DNA of 64,000 nucleotides from Diplonema japonicum. Lineage: Eukaryota; Euglenozoa; Diplonemea; Diplonemida; Diplonemidae. Below the pieces are notes generated by a model. It was not told the origin of the DNA. It did no database searches and was given only the letters and a program-made list of their open reading frames with translations. The stretch spans positions 124,001-188,000 of the forward strand of contig OZ025741.1 of the NCBI GenBank assembly GCA_964019335.1, in the 5' to 3' direction. A program made the translations under genes and the position numbers. Below are positions 1 to 9,535 of the stretch, one piece after another (the first letter of the stretch is position 1; every line of letters starts with the position of its first letter).

Positions 1-13
1 TGTTGGGGTATAC
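1..13 (-). other. Intron 4 of CCDC40-like gene, 5' end only
   Basis: GTATAC directly follows an AAG codon end on the minus strand at position 13, the same kind of donor as the other introns of this gene. The acceptor is outside the window. Confidence 0.5.
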
Positions 14-2633
14 CTTGACATTCGTCTCCCTCTGGATGTCATGCAGGTTGGTGCTGAAGTCTCCGATCTCGGAGGCCACCTGTGCCGTCTCCATCGCAGT
101 CTTCTCGGTGTTTGCAAGGCATTCCTTGATCTGCTGGTCGCGCTTCTGCGCCTCTGCTTTCTTCAGTTTCAGCTCGTTAACAAGGCGGTGGTTCTCTTTT
201 TGCAGCGTAGCTTTCGTCTTCCCTCTCTGCCCGCTGGAAGTGCAGGCTTGTACCGCTTGTCCCTTGCTCCTTAGAACGTCGCGGTGGTCCACCTGTCGGA
301 GTTTTTTTTTCTTTTTGTTGTTGTGAAAGCGTACCTGTTTTTCCATGTCCTCGACCTTTCTTTTTTGCTCCTTCTTCAGGTTGTGCAGCCGCTGCTCCAT
401 GATGTAGATCTCTCTCTTCATCCTGTTGATCTCCTCCTTGCCCACCATGGGGTCCAGCGCCAACTCCGTCTCCTTCGCAATCTGAATCTTCTTCTCCCAA
501 AACATGACGTTCCTTTCCGCGTCCAGGATGTGGTTCATCACGTCCTTCTTTGCCTCTTTGATATCCTGTTTAAAACCATTTTGTGTGTTGTGCTATGTGG
601 GTGTCATACATGGATCTTTCCTTCAAGTGCGATGGCTTCCTGTTTGCGCTGTTTTAAACGCTTCACAAGGTCGGTTTCAATGTTGAAATTGTCGTTGGAA
701 AGCTGATCTTGCGTCTGCGCGTTCTTCGCGAGCAGATCGTTGAGCTTACGTTGAAGGAGGTGCATGCTCTCCATCTGGTCGTCCAGCGTTCCGATCTCCT
801 TCGCCTGCTGCTTGGCATTGTCTGCAAGGGGGGTGCGTGGGGTTTCTTTTTTGTATGTCTCATACTGGTCAGTTTCAACCGTTTCTGTGTAAGTATGGTA
901 GATTGCGCCTTCAACTCTTGAATGGCCTTCCCCAGCTCCGATGCTTTGGTTTTGGTATTTACAAGTTCGGTCTGTGCTCTGATCCAGTCCCTTTGCAGGG
1001 AATCGTTCTCCAGAGATTTCGCGGTTATGGATTTCGACAAGTTGTTAATTGTCGCTTCAAGGGGCCCGACCCCTTCGCCCCCATCTTCCGTCCCTTGCTG
1101 GCCCATGATGGAGTCATATTGCCGGTTGAGCTGATCGAGCATCTTTTGCTTCCTCTCGATTTCGTCGTGTTTCCTTCTAATGTCTACTTGGAACTTCTCT
1201 ATAAGCTGGTCACGACCTGCCAGCTCCTTTTCAAGCTCTGTTAAAGTCCCTTTCAAACCCTCGTTGTGGGACTGGGTTTGCAATGTGTCCACGCGGATCC
1301 TTGCCAACTCGTTCTCCATTTGCGTGACCTGAAGCTCTTTGTCTCGTATGACGTTCTTCATCCTTTCGATTTCTTGAAGCGCCGACTGCGACCCTTTCTT
1401 CAGCGTTGTTTGGATGGAGAGCGTTTCGAGGACCTTGGCCTCCGCCTCTGCCACCTCGCGGGAGGTTTTTTGATGCCGTTTGGCGATGTTCATGATGTCG
1501 GTGTTGATGACTTTCATTTCAGACTCGACTTTTTTAGTCTGTGCGTCGGTGTGGTCTAGGGATCGCTTCAGCATGGTGAAGGAGTCGTTGGATTTCTGCT
1601 TTCTTTCTAGAAGCTGGTCGATCTGCTTCTCCAGGAAATTCACCTCATTCTCAGTCTTGGCGAGCGTTTGCGTGAACTTCTCGTTCCGTTCCTGCTCGGC
1701 TTTGATGGAGTGCCGGTACCCTATAATTTCGTTGTCCAACGTCATCAGTTGTTCCTTTTGCGCGTTAAGGGCTTCTTCTGTCGCGCGGAGCGTCTCATCA
1801 CGCCGTTGCATGCCGATAAGGGATGTCTTCCACTGTTGTAAAAGCTGTTTTTTTTCGAATTGAATGGCTTCCATCTCAGAGAGAGCTTCTGCGAGGGTGT
1901 CGCGGGCTATGTTTGTCTCTTCGGACTGCGACGCAAGCTGTGCTGTGTACATTGCGAGGTGTTGGGTTTTTGATTTGATTTGTTCGTTTAAATTGTCGAT
2001 CAAATAGTCCTGTTTGAGCTTCCCCGTTTCAAGCTTCTTTATAGCATCTTCCGCTGTGTATGTAGCGCGTTGCTCTATTGAGATTTCGCTTCGTATCTGT
2101 TCGTTGAACTGCTCCACACGTAGAAGAGTTTCGGAAAGTTTGTCGAGCTCGGCTTGGTACTTGAAGTATTTCTTCCGCATGGCTTCGATCTTTCCCTTGT
2201 TCTGCTCGAACTGTGTGAAGGCCTCTGCTCTTTCCGCTTCCTTCTCCTTCCGCAGTCGTTCCACCGCTGTTAAGTTGTCATGGCCCTTCTCAAGATTTTC
2301 TTGAAGTTTTGCAAGATGCTGTTGTACATTGTACAGTTCTACACCGGTGTCCTCTCTTCTCTGTTTTGTCCTGTTGAGCTCTGTGACCGTTTCCTTCAAA
2401 GTGAGCGCCAGTTCTTCCAAATTTTTGCGAAGCTGTACCTCGATTCTCCTTTGTACAGGTGCGAGGATCGCGCTTTCAGGATCGATGTCTGACCCGTCGC
2501 TTTCGTAGCCGCCTTCTTGCGGGATGTCTGGATGCCCTCCAGGGGCATCGCCTTCTGGCATTCCGTGGGGGATGTCCTCATCGTCAACAGGTGGTACACC
2601 TGAACCTGCGTCTGGGTGGCCAGATGGGTCCAT
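1..2633 (-). CDS. CCDC40: CCDC40/FAP172-like ciliary coiled-coil protein (partial, four exons)
   Basis: Seen: exons 866-2633, 610-821, 335-565 and 14-292 join in frame (830 codons), with a further intron starting at 13, so the C-terminus lies outside the window. The product is almost wholly heptad coiled coil after an acidic, proline-rich head. Recognisable CCDC40 stretches include ESAILAPV, a VELYNVQQHLAKLQ run, KTSLIGMQRRDE, VGPLEATINNLSKSI and WEKKIQIAKE. The sequence across the first splice aligns without a gap to my memory of human CCDC40, which supports the intron call. In the family, CCDC40 with CCDC39 forms the 96-nm axonemal ruler needed for inner dynein arms and the nexin-dynein regulatory complex. 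Human CCDC40 has about 1,140 residues, so roughly a quarter is missing here. I chose the ATG at 2633, 17 nt after a pyrimidine tract-AG acceptor; the longer reading frame would begin at a GTG. Confidence 0.88.
293..334 (-). other. Intron 3 of CCDC40-like gene (42 nt)
   Basis: Donor GTACGC, A-rich body, acceptor GACAG. Removing it joins two coiled-coil exons in phase 0. Confidence 0.8.
566..609 (-). other. Intron 2 of CCDC40-like gene (44 nt)
   Basis: Donor GTATGA, acceptor AAACAG. Splicing restores the CCDC40-like segment leading into NVMFWEKKIQIAKE, in phase 0. Confidence 0.85.
822..865 (-). other. Intron 1 of CCDC40-like gene (44 nt)
   Basis: Donor GTATGA, acceptor CCTTGCAG. The join after TQKRLKLT leads into NNAKQQAKEIGTLDDQM and keeps the spacing seen in animal CCDC40, so the splice is well supported. 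Confidence 0.88.
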
Positions 2634-2650
2634 TGGGTTTAACCCCACTC

Positions 2651-2735
2651 CTGTGTTTTGTTTGTTGTCGTGTATAAAAAGAAAGGAAGAAAAGAAAAAA
2701 AAAAGGAGTGAAAAGAGAAAAAAAAAAAAAAAAAG
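2651..2735 (-). promoter_or_regulatory. Pyrimidine tract and AG acceptor upstream of CCDC40-like gene
   Basis: On the minus strand about 60 nt of almost pure T/C (2671-2735) are followed by a short spacer and the first AG at 2651-2652, 17 nt before the ATG. This is the arrangement of a spliced-leader acceptor. No transcript evidence is available. Confidence 0.6.
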
Positions 2736-2951
2736 GTACTTGTGGTTTTTTTATTTTTATTTTTTTTTTTTATTACTTTTGACCACTCAGAAAATGGCGA
2801 AATTAAATAGGAAAATGAAATCTCTCCTCCCCTCCCTCCCTTGCGCCTTTTGCTGCACCGTGTTTTGTGCATTCTTGCTTCACCTGCCAGGCGCGAGTGT
2901 CCCTGGGGAGCAATTCGTGAATCGAAGTAAAAACTCGATTTTTTTTTTTTT

Positions 2952-3625
2952 TATTTCACTCTTCAGAAATTACTTCACGCACTGGGGGGCCCATTACTTC
3001 ACGCTAAATCTCATTACTTCACGGTGAAATAATGGCCTGTTTCCCGTGAAGTAATAGGGGGTTTCCGTTAAATAATATGCCTCGGTAGGCCAATTTTTGC
3101 CTCGGTTCGGTTCCCAGTGGGGCTACTTTTTCCTCTCAGTTTGCTAATTTCCCCCCAGGTTCAGCTCAATTGGCCAACTTTTGCCTCGGCTCGGTTCCAA
3201 GTTGGACTACTTTTTCCTCCCAATTTGCCCACTTTTGGCTAGGCCTTGTTCCCAGTTTCTGGGGGTAACTCTTCTGTGGGTAAGGGTAACTTAGTCAGCT
3301 TACCCAAGCTCCCCAAAAGACTTCAAAATACCGAAGCAGCAGAAGAAAAGGAGCCAGCGGCCGCGCCAGGTATGGGAAGGCCTGATTAGAGATGGTGACA
3401 GTGGCAATGCCAGCGACAGCGGCAGCTCTTAGTCAACAAAAGGAGGGAAAACAACTTGTATTGTAACCTTTGTAACCCCTCTCTTGTTGTACCCCTTGTC
3501 ACCCTGTTGTGCCCCTCGTGGTGAAGTAATTTCAGAGTGTCGTGAAATAAAACCACTTACCTACCGCCAAGTAATGCTTTACCGACCTCGAGGTAACGGT
3601 AAAGTCATTACTTGTTGGCAGTAAA
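2952..3625. repeat. Cluster of ATTACTTCACG repeats in both orientations
   Basis: The 11-mer ATTACTTCACG occurs at about 2969, 2993 and 3013, and as its reverse complement at about 3045. Close variants (GTGAAATAAT, GTGAAGTAAT, AAGTAATG, GTCATTACTT) recur at 3023, 3519, 3541, 3569 and 3603. The two clusters flank about 430 bp of unrelated sequence, as in a degenerate foldback element. Confidence 0.5.
3088..3255. repeat. Two copies of a diverged 84-bp tandem repeat
   Basis: The blocks beginning GGCCAATTTTTGCCTCGG (3088) and GGCCAACTTTTGCCTCGG (3172) continue in parallel through CTACTTTTTCCTC, with about 80% identity by eye. They carry no ORF. Confidence 0.65.
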
Positions 3626-3629
3626 TAGC

Positions 3630-3666
<37 letters not shown>

Positions 3667-4704
3667 GGTACGCTGGTCAGTGCCTACCGCGGATTGGGGA
3701 TCCCTCACGGAGCAACAATGGCGAAATCCGCTTTTTTTTTTTCTCTTTTTTTTTTTTTTTTCCACCGTGACACGGCGTATTATTACAGAAATCTCTTTTT
3801 TTTTTTTTTTTTGCCTTTTTCTCAAGCCCATCCTGAACCCGTAGGTTTCGAATACAAGTAAGTACAAGTTCCATTGGGGTGACTGGGCACCTTTTCTCGG
3901 TCCATTGTACCTACAGCTTTTCTAAATGTTTTGCCGCTCCTTCCCTCAGGTGCTTGGACACCAGCAAAAGAAGATAGAAAGATAAAGGGGGGGCCGGTGT
4001 TGCGTTGATGGTGCCTTAGCACAAGCACTGTCTATTTGATTACAGGGAAAAAAAAAAGAAGAAGAAAGAAAAAAGAAAGAGGAGATGACAACAAAACAAA
4101 ACATAAGAAAATCTTTCTAGTTAAGAATTCTTTTTCTTTTTCTTTTTTTCTTCTTCTTGACTAAAAACCTTGCATTCGAATTAAAAAAAAAAAAAAGAAA
4201 CATGTTTTTGTGCAAGCCGGCGCAGCTGTCCGTTTTATCCTACTGTAACTGAAAAACGGCTTTGTTCATACAAGCCGGTGTTCATAGAGAGAAACAGACA
4301 AAGGCCTCTACTTTTTTTTTTTTTTTTTTGCAACAATTTTTTTCTTTTTTTTTTTTCGTTTCAAAGTTTTTGTTTACTTGTAACTGTTCATTTTTTTAAA
4401 AAAAAAAGGGGGAAGACAGACGGAAGAAGAAAAAAAAAAAAAAACTCAAATTAACATGCAAACTCCCAGAGCGAAAGCCGCATGCTAAAAAGGGAGGGGG
4501 TATGGTCAGTACTAGGTATCTCTCAGTTTCGATCTAATCTTGCGACTCCTCCAAGTGCTGATCTCTTCAGGCAAGAAGCACCCTTCATTGGCTCCCACTA
4601 GCGTCCCAGCAGGTTTGGAGAGTACTTTTCCCGACCACCAAAAAAAGAAAAACCGCCTTGATTCGACTCACAGGCTCTTATTGTTGATTGAAGGGGTCCT
4701 ATCC

Positions 4705-6702
4705 CTAGGTACACGTCTCGTGTAACTTGATGTCATGCTGGATGGAGACACGTTTGGTTTTTGACCTCGCCCAACTAGACGTGCGGACTATTGGGGGTTC
4801 GAATTCGGGATTCTCAGGGGGCGCGTTGTAGGCTGCGGGGCCTGGGCTGTTGGTGTTAAGAGCGAAATCAATATGGCGACGAGCGGACCCGAAAGTGCCC
4901 TTTGCAGAGGGCTGCTTCCGGAGAGATGACCGAAGTGAGCCGCTTGGGCTGCCACGTGCAGGGAGAGCCAGCTCACTCATGCTGCTCCTTGACCTGTGCA
5001 GGTTGGTGGTGGATCCTGCCCGTGGGCTGGGGCTTCTCTTCCCCGACCCGTCGCTGCCCTCTGTCGCAACTTCAATAGTATCGTTCCATTCCTCAAGAAG
5101 GCTCTTGAATTCTTCGGGTTCTTCCTTTTCATTTTTTTTTTCATTCTCTTTCTCTTTCTCTTTCTCTTTCTCTTTCTCGTTCTCTTCTTCTCCCCACGTA
5201 CCCAGGATGCCTGCAAGTTTTTCCTTTCTCGTCTGAGGCTTCGCGAGTTTCTTCACAACAATAACAGGCTCGCCCAGATCCTCTGCAGGGGTGGTCGGCG
5301 TCTTGGTGTGCTCGGGTTCTTTTTCCTCTTCTTCAGCCGGTTGTTCTTCTTTTTCTTCTTCTGCCTCCTCTTCAGGGGGGTCCTGTTCCGGTTCTACCTC
5401 CTCCTTTTCGTTGTTCTGTTCCTCTAATGCCTCTTCTTGCTCGCGTTTCTTCACTTCGTCGTCCCACTCCCCAAAGGCTGTCGCAAGCTTCTTCATCAGC
5501 TCCTCGGTGCTCAGATCAGCGTTCGAGTTCTGCAAGCTTTCATCGAGATCTTCCGCGGCCTCTTCGGCAGCCTCGGCCTCCGTATCCTTTGTATCTTCTT
5601 CTTTCGTATTCTCGTTAGCTTGCTGTTCTTCATCCTTCGATGGTGCTTCGTCTTCAGTACCAGCAACATCCGGGCCGTTAGCTGCTTCAGGGGCGGCTAC
5701 CTCTGTGCTGGTAGGCAGATCAGGACTTGTTGGGTGCTGGGGGCTAGTAGGGGCACCTTCTGGGGAACTGATGAGCTGTGGGATCTTCTTCATAGACCCT
5801 GCCAGCGAGTAGTCGGACATGTTCTCGAAGTAGTCGTTCTGCGGCGGCTCCGGTTCTGGCTCCGCAACTTCTTCCGGTTCCTCTTCCTCTGCGTCTTCCT
5901 CGTCCCCGCCGTGCTCCGCCACAAGCATGTCAAGCAACTTCTTCCCCTCACTGACCCCAACGACAGGCTGTGCGGGCACCTTGCTGTCATTGCTCGTTGC
6001 CAGCTTCTTGTCAGGCTTAGCGTCGGAACCTTTACGGGGTTTTATTCTGCTGCTGCCGGATCTTGCCATGGGACTGGGGCTCCTCGCGGGCTTTGCACCA
6101 GGTTCCGCGGCGCAGTTCCTGCATAAATAGTACTCGTAGATGCATTGTGTGCAGATGAAGGCGGGGACTAAACGGTCACACTTTGAGCACAAAGACGTGC
6201 CGCCGCCCACGAGGAGCGGGTCCTTGTCCTTGTCAATGGGGACGTAGGGGGTCATGAGATGGCGTTTGAGGCACTTGACGACACTGCCAAAGGGTGCCTG
6301 GGGGTTGATGGTGAGGGTGCCGTCCATAGTCTTGATGAAGTGGTTGAGAGGCTGGCGGATAGGGATGTGAAGGGGTGGCTTCTTCCAGGGTTTCTCGTCC
6401 ATTTGTCTGCTTCTAGGAGACGGGGAAGGGGACGGCTCTGCGCTTGGGCACGGCGAGGCCTTTCTGGATAACACTGTGAGGTCCACAACGGGGACTGCGT
6501 TCCTCTTCTCGCCCAGCCTGTCAAGGATCACACTGATCCTCCCTTTGCTGACGTCGAAGGGGTTCCCACCCCGCACAGTGGTCACTAGCTCCTTTTTCTT
6601 CTTTTTTTTCCGGCTCCCAATCTCCCGCCTTAACCCCCTGGTATCAGAGTCATACCCCTCTTGCAAGCTGGGGTACCCCGATACGTACCCAACCGGAGGC
6701 AT
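4705..6702 (-). CDS. Acidic protein with zinc-binding CxxC cluster and C-terminal SHIPPO-type motif
   Basis: 665 codons in one exon. Seen: a low-complexity N-terminus; a conserved-looking block around residues 115-200 ending in three CxxC pairs (CSKC, CTQC, CRNC at about 172-197), probably a B-box or FYVE-like zinc site; then about 350 residues rich in Glu, Ser and Pro including an EK-repeat run; and near residue 617 the motif SPGPAAYNAPP. STPGPAAY-type motifs define the sperm-tail PG-rich (SHIPPO/ODF3) repeat of axoneme-associated proteins, so a flagellar or microtubule role is plausible but rests on a single copy. The start is the first ATG (6702), preceded by AAAAAA; a later Met at about 100 is possible. 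The EK run is encoded by a purine hexanucleotide microsatellite at 5130-5180. Confidence 0.75.
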   Translation of the reverse strand: MPPVGYVSGYPSLQEGYDSDTRGLRREIGSRKKKKKKELVTTVRGGNPFDVSKGRISVILDRLGEKRNAVPVVDLTVLSRKASPCPSAEPSPSPSPRSRQMDEKPWKKPPLHIPIRQPLNHFIKTMDGTLTINPQAPFGSVVKCLKRHLMTPYVPIDKDKDPLLVGGGTSLCSKCDRLVPAFICTQCIYEYYLCRNCAAEPGAKPARSPSPMARSGSSRIKPRKGSDAKPDKKLATSNDSKVPAQPVVGVSEGKKLLDMLVAEHGGDEEDAEEEEPEEVAEPEPEPPQNDYFENMSDYSLAGSMKKIPQLISSPEGAPTSPQHPTSPDLPTSTEVAAPEAANGPDVAGTEDEAPSKDEEQQANENTKEEDTKDTEAEAAEEAAEDLDESLQNSNADLSTEELMKKLATAFGEWDDEVKKREQEEALEEQNNEKEEVEPEQDPPEEEAEEEKEEQPAEEEEKEPEHTKTPTTPAEDLGEPVIVVKKLAKPQTRKEKLAGILGTWGEEENEKEKEKEKEKENEKKNEKEEPEEFKSLLEEWNDTIEVATEGSDGSGKRSPSPRAGSTTNLHRSRSSMSELALPARGSPSGSLRSSLRKQPSAKGTFGSARRHIDFALNTNSPGPAAYNAPPENPEFEPPIVRTSSWARSKTKRVSIQHDIKLHETCT

Positions 6703-6865
6703 TTTTTTACTTTGTGTGGTTTTTTTTTTTTTTTTTTACCCCGACGAAAAGCAACCAAAAAAAAAAAATACACTTTCATTTTTTTTTTTTTTTTTTTTTT
6801 TTGGACATGGTAATAATACGCATTACGGGAAGATGGGGGGAAAGGGGGGGGATAATTTTCATTTT

Positions 6866-7687
6866 TCAATAATTTCGCGCCTCGTATAGCCTCAGCAGCC
6901 TCAAGGTGTCGGCTTTGCTGGGCTCCTCCTTGTACGGTTTCGGGTTAAACATTTCGCTGATTTCGCGCCGCTCCTCCTGCTTCGCCTGGATGCGCTGCTG
7001 CGCCGCCCCCCAGGCACCGACAACACGAGTGTTCGTATCTTTAAAAACCTCGTCCAGGTGCCACGAGACTCTGTCGGTTTCACTGTGATAGTAATATGCG
7101 TGCGCGCCAGGCTCTCCAGTGCAACAGTGCGTCCAACCGTGGAACTGTGCCAAGGACGGGTGGTCGACTTCGAGGGCTCGCCGTAAGATATCGATACACG
7201 GGGCACCAACACCTTCTGTGAGGTGAACATCACCATCCTCGTCTGGCTCCCCTGGGAGTTGTAAAATCGTGCAGGCGTAATTGTGTAGCTCCCGTGGTGT
7301 CGCCCGCCACTTCCCAGGGACGGTTGGGGTGTGCGCTGTCTTAGGTGCTTTCTTGTACACCCAGCATTTGCCTTCCCCCTCCTCCACCTGCTCGTATGTG
7401 TCGTGCGGCAGACAGTCTTTCGTGCTGTGCAGTTCGTCTGACATTCGTTCTACGGGCAGCATCTTCGCACCCCCGGATTTGAATAACATTCTCAACCCCA
7501 CCCCGACCCCTACAGCTGCAGTCACCCCTCCCGCCACCGTTCTATATGATGGCTCGCCCCATCCCGCCGCTTCTTGTTTAGCCTCCACCCTGACTGGTTC
7601 CTCGCCTCGAATATCTGCAAGGTACCGCTCAACATACTCGATCCCCCGCATGACACCTTCAGGGTGAAGCCCCCACAGGGATGTCAT
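6866..7687 (-). CDS. Hypothetical protein with possible membrane segment and WW-like motif
   Basis: 273 codons. Seen: a glycine/valine-rich hydrophobic stretch at about residues 50-70 (VAGGVTAAVGVGVGLRMLF) that could be one membrane helix; a basic, cysteine-containing middle; and at about 185-215 a GW-(10)-AYYYH-(6)-SWH pattern resembling a WW domain (two Trp about 25 residues apart with a Tyr cluster), though the usual terminal Pro is absent. The C-terminus is charged and helical. A WW domain would bind proline-rich partners, but the match is divergent and I assign no function. The ATG at 7687 follows 20 A residues in the presumed 5' UTR, and the pyrimidine tract-AG acceptor is at 7772. Confidence 0.7.
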   Translation of the reverse strand: MTSLWGLHPEGVMRGIEYVERYLADIRGEEPVRVEAKQEAAGWGEPSYRTVAGGVTAAVGVGVGLRMLFKSGGAKMLPVERMSDELHSTKDCLPHDTYEQVEEGEGKCWVYKKAPKTAHTPTVPGKWRATPRELHNYACTILQLPGEPDEDGDVHLTEGVGAPCIDILRRALEVDHPSLAQFHGWTHCCTGEPGAHAYYYHSETDRVSWHLDEVFKDTNTRVVGAWGAAQQRIQAKQEERREISEMFNPKPYKEEPSKADTLRLLRLYEARNY

Positions 7688-7771
7688 TTTTTTTTTTTTT
7701 TTTTCTCTTCTCCTCCCTTCTCCTCTTTTTTTCTGGCGGAGGAATAATGGATGGAGTATTAATGATGACAG

Positions 7772-7815
7772 CTGAAAAAAAACAATTACAAATGAAGGGG
7801 AGGGGGAGTGCTACA
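7772..7815 (-). promoter_or_regulatory. Pyrimidine tract and AG acceptor upstream of the WW-like gene
   Basis: Minus strand: CCCCCTCCCCTTC, then T8 and CAG at 7772-7774. It would leave an 84-nt leader ending in a 20-A run before the ATG. Confidence 0.6.
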
Positions 7816-7856
7816 ACAGTCTAGTAGATTTCTTCTTTTTTGTTTTTACACAATCT

Positions 7857-8177
7857 TCATTTTTCTTCTAAAAGTGGAGGGGGGCTGGTGGGTGTAAACT
7901 GCTGCCGAAGAGAAGACACGGCTTCGATAAGCTCCGACAGTTTTTGAGTAGCGTCTGTGTTCGAGACTCCAGAGGTTACTGCTGCTCCCAACGCCTGTTC
8001 CAATGCCCTAACTGCATCATCTAAGTACTTCTCGGTTGGTAAAGCTCCGACGGGCAGCTCTGACTGCCGCTGCTGCTGCGTGTTTTCCAGAATCTCATCA
8101 ACCGCGTCGGAAAGACAGGTGAAGTTCGCCTCGATAACGTTCCCAATAGTGCTGGTGCTGGTGGTGCTAATATCCAT
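7857..8177 (-). CDS. Small hypothetical protein, about 106 aa
   Basis: The product is not recognised. It is a soluble, probably helical 106-residue protein with a Ser/Thr-rich start (MDISTTSTSTIGN), a central amphipathic region (VRALEQALGAAV, LSELIEAVSSLRQQF) and a proline-rich tail. The reading frame extends further upstream, but that part is translated homopolymer (poly-Phe, poly-Gly) lying before the likely acceptor AG at 8271, so I chose the ATG at 8177. Its position in the same-strand array, with its own acceptor, supports expression. The gene upstream ends only 137 nt away. Confidence 0.6.
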   Translation of the reverse strand: MDISTTSTSTIGNVIEANFTCLSDAVDEILENTQQQRQSELPVGALPTEKYLDDAVRALEQALGAAVTSGVSNTDATQKLSELIEAVSSLRQQFTPTSPPPLLEEK

Positions 8178-8270
8178 TTCTTCCCTCCCCCCCCCCCCCC
8201 CCCCGCTCCCCAACCGCTGTATAAGCTTTTCTCGTTTTCTTTTAAGAACGGGAATAGAGGGAAAGAAGAA

Positions 8271-8274
8271 CTGG

Positions 8275-8308
<34 letters not shown>

Positions 8309-8310
8309 AT
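8271..8310 (-). promoter_or_regulatory. Pyrimidine tract and CCAG acceptor between two genes
   Basis: Minus strand: a T/C run of more than 35 nt starts within a few bases of the TBC-like gene's stop codon and ends TTCCAG at 8271. It gives the small downstream gene a 93-nt leader that contains an 18-20 nt G run. Confidence 0.65.
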
Positions 8311-8313
8311 ACA

Positions 8314-9453
8314 CTACCCACTCTCACACGCTCTCATCAGCGCCAACCGTTGTTTTTCATCAGCCCAGTTCTCGAAAGATGAAAGCAAGGAGTGAATCGA
8401 CGCCTGCGTGGCATCCCACGTAGCCAACGGCTCCACCTTGGACTGTAAAAGCTCGGTGACTAACCGAGAGATGCAGAGAAGAGGGTCATGCTGCCATATC
8501 AAAGCGTCCCATATACGGAGAACCACGTCGTTGGGGAGCAGCGTTGTATGGGATGTGAGGACCATCATGGAGCCGAGGACTATACTAATGGTAGCGCGAA
8601 GAGGAGCTTCGAACTCCGAGGGGAAGGGTTCTGAAGAGATGGTGTTCACAAGGGTGTCGGCGAGCCTTCCGACCCGTGTTTCCCAGGGCTGGTTGAACCC
8701 AAGGACTACCTTCCTCACTACAAGGAACGCAAGCCCGGGCTCCTGAATCGCTTCGGCTATTCTGAAACAGACGGCTCTTAACCACAGAAGAACTTTGTCG
8801 TCACCCCCACACCACAACGGTCCATCCCTCACAGCTCCGTTGGTGTTATACACCACTAGTGGGTTCGCAAGGGGCTCCTCCAATCGGGACACAACATGGC
8901 ATCTTATGTACTGCCAGAGAAGTAATACGTTGACGAGGCCCTCGTGTTCTTTCTTCGTGTTGTTGAAGTTATCGAAACATTCTCTTAAATAATGGTCTTT
9001 GGAGCCGCAGTAGAAGCAGTTTCCGTCGAGAATGGCCTGTTTTCGTTTCTCGCTGTCAAGGGGTGAGATGCGTTGTGCGAATGGTAGTAAAGTGTGTGAA
9101 GGTGTCGTGCTGTGCAGGCCCATTGCGCTGGCGCATTGAACGTAATCGTTGTAGTTCTCGATGAGCGTTTCCTTGACGAACTCCGTGCACGTTGCGTTTG
9201 GCAGCACGCCGCACATTAGCAGCCAGGCTTTTTGCCGCAGTTCGTTGGGGCAGCCCACCCTCGGTACCAGATCTTCTAACTGATCCACGTCTCGTTTTTC
9301 CACAGCCAGCCTTATTTTGTGGTCCATCTCCGGTTGTTGTCTGCTCCTCCTCGCTCTGCTATTCGGTTCTTCCTGTGTCTTGCTGGCCCCGCCCTGTACC
9401 ATTCTCATCAGCGCCATCCGCTGCCTTGTCCCTGCATCGGTTTTCCCGCTCAT
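8314..9453 (-). CDS. TBC (Rab-GAP)-like protein with CCHC zinc knuckle
   Basis: 379 codons. Seen: a TBC-type opening (CPNELRQKAWLLMCGVLP, about residues 68-85) and a late TBC signature (NDVVLRIWDALI, about 310-321). Between them, at 146-159, lies CFYCGSKDHYLREC, a perfect CX2CX4HX4C zinc knuckle as found in retroviral Gag and many RNA-binding proteins. Size and layout recall TBC1D7, but the IxxDxxR and YxQ catalytic fingers of active Rab-GAPs are not evident, so GAP activity is doubtful. TBC proteins normally regulate Rab GTPases or, for TBC1D7, the TSC complex. The zinc knuckle could be a lineage insertion. The ATG at 9453 lies 33 nt below an AG acceptor (9487). Confidence 0.7.
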   Translation of the reverse strand: MSGKTDAGTRQRMALMRMVQGGASKTQEEPNSRARRSRQQPEMDHKIRLAVEKRDVDQLEDLVPRVGCPNELRQKAWLLMCGVLPNATCTEFVKETLIENYNDYVQCASAMGLHSTTPSHTLLPFAQRISPLDSEKRKQAILDGNCFYCGSKDHYLRECFDNFNNTKKEHEGLVNVLLLWQYIRCHVVSRLEEPLANPLVVYNTNGAVRDGPLWCGGDDKVLLWLRAVCFRIAEAIQEPGLAFLVVRKVVLGFNQPWETRVGRLADTLVNTISSEPFPSEFEAPLRATISIVLGSMMVLTSHTTLLPNDVVLRIWDALIWQHDPLLCISRLVTELLQSKVEPLATWDATQASIHSLLSSFENWADEKQRLALMRACESG

Positions 9454-9486
9454 TTTCTTATCATACCCTATAAAAAAAGATATTCT

Positions 9487-9535
9487 CTGAAACTTATTAG
9501 GGGAAAAGAAAAAAAAAAGAAAGAAAGATGCGAAA
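9487..9535 (-). promoter_or_regulatory. Pyrimidine tract and TTTCAG acceptor upstream of the TBC-like gene
   Basis: Minus strand: TTTTTCTCTCTTTTCGC and a long T/C run, then TTTCAG ending at 9487. The second AG downstream (TATAG) is a possible alternative. Confidence 0.6.

Larger units (their letters stand above)
2736..4704. other. Gene-free stretch of about 2 kb with repeats and homopolymers
   Basis: No convincing gene. It contains the repeat clusters listed separately, T runs at 3632-3664, 3732-3761 and 3797-3812, and A/T-rich low complexity at 4050-4450. A 45-codon plus-strand open stretch ending near 3431 (with QVWEGLIRDGDSG) looks faintly coding-like but has no start, no partner exon and no homology I recognise. 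The minus strand near 3960-4020 has a pyrimidine-rich run and a 68-codon open frame that I cannot support as a gene. Confidence 0.5.

Noticed and set aside
3294-3431. Short plus-strand frame with QVWEGLIRDGDSG, possible coding remnant
   Set aside because: About 45 codons, no start, opposite to all other genes and no homology I can name; kept only as a remark.
3822-4028. 68-codon minus-strand ORF in the 2-kb gap
   Set aside because: No recognisable domain and no supporting splice partners; the pyrimidine-rich run near it is common in this intergenic DNA.
4790-4815. GGGGTTCGAATTCGGG resembling a tRNA B box
   Set aside because: It lies inside the C-terminal codons of the SHIPPO-motif gene. No A box or cloverleaf can be built around it.
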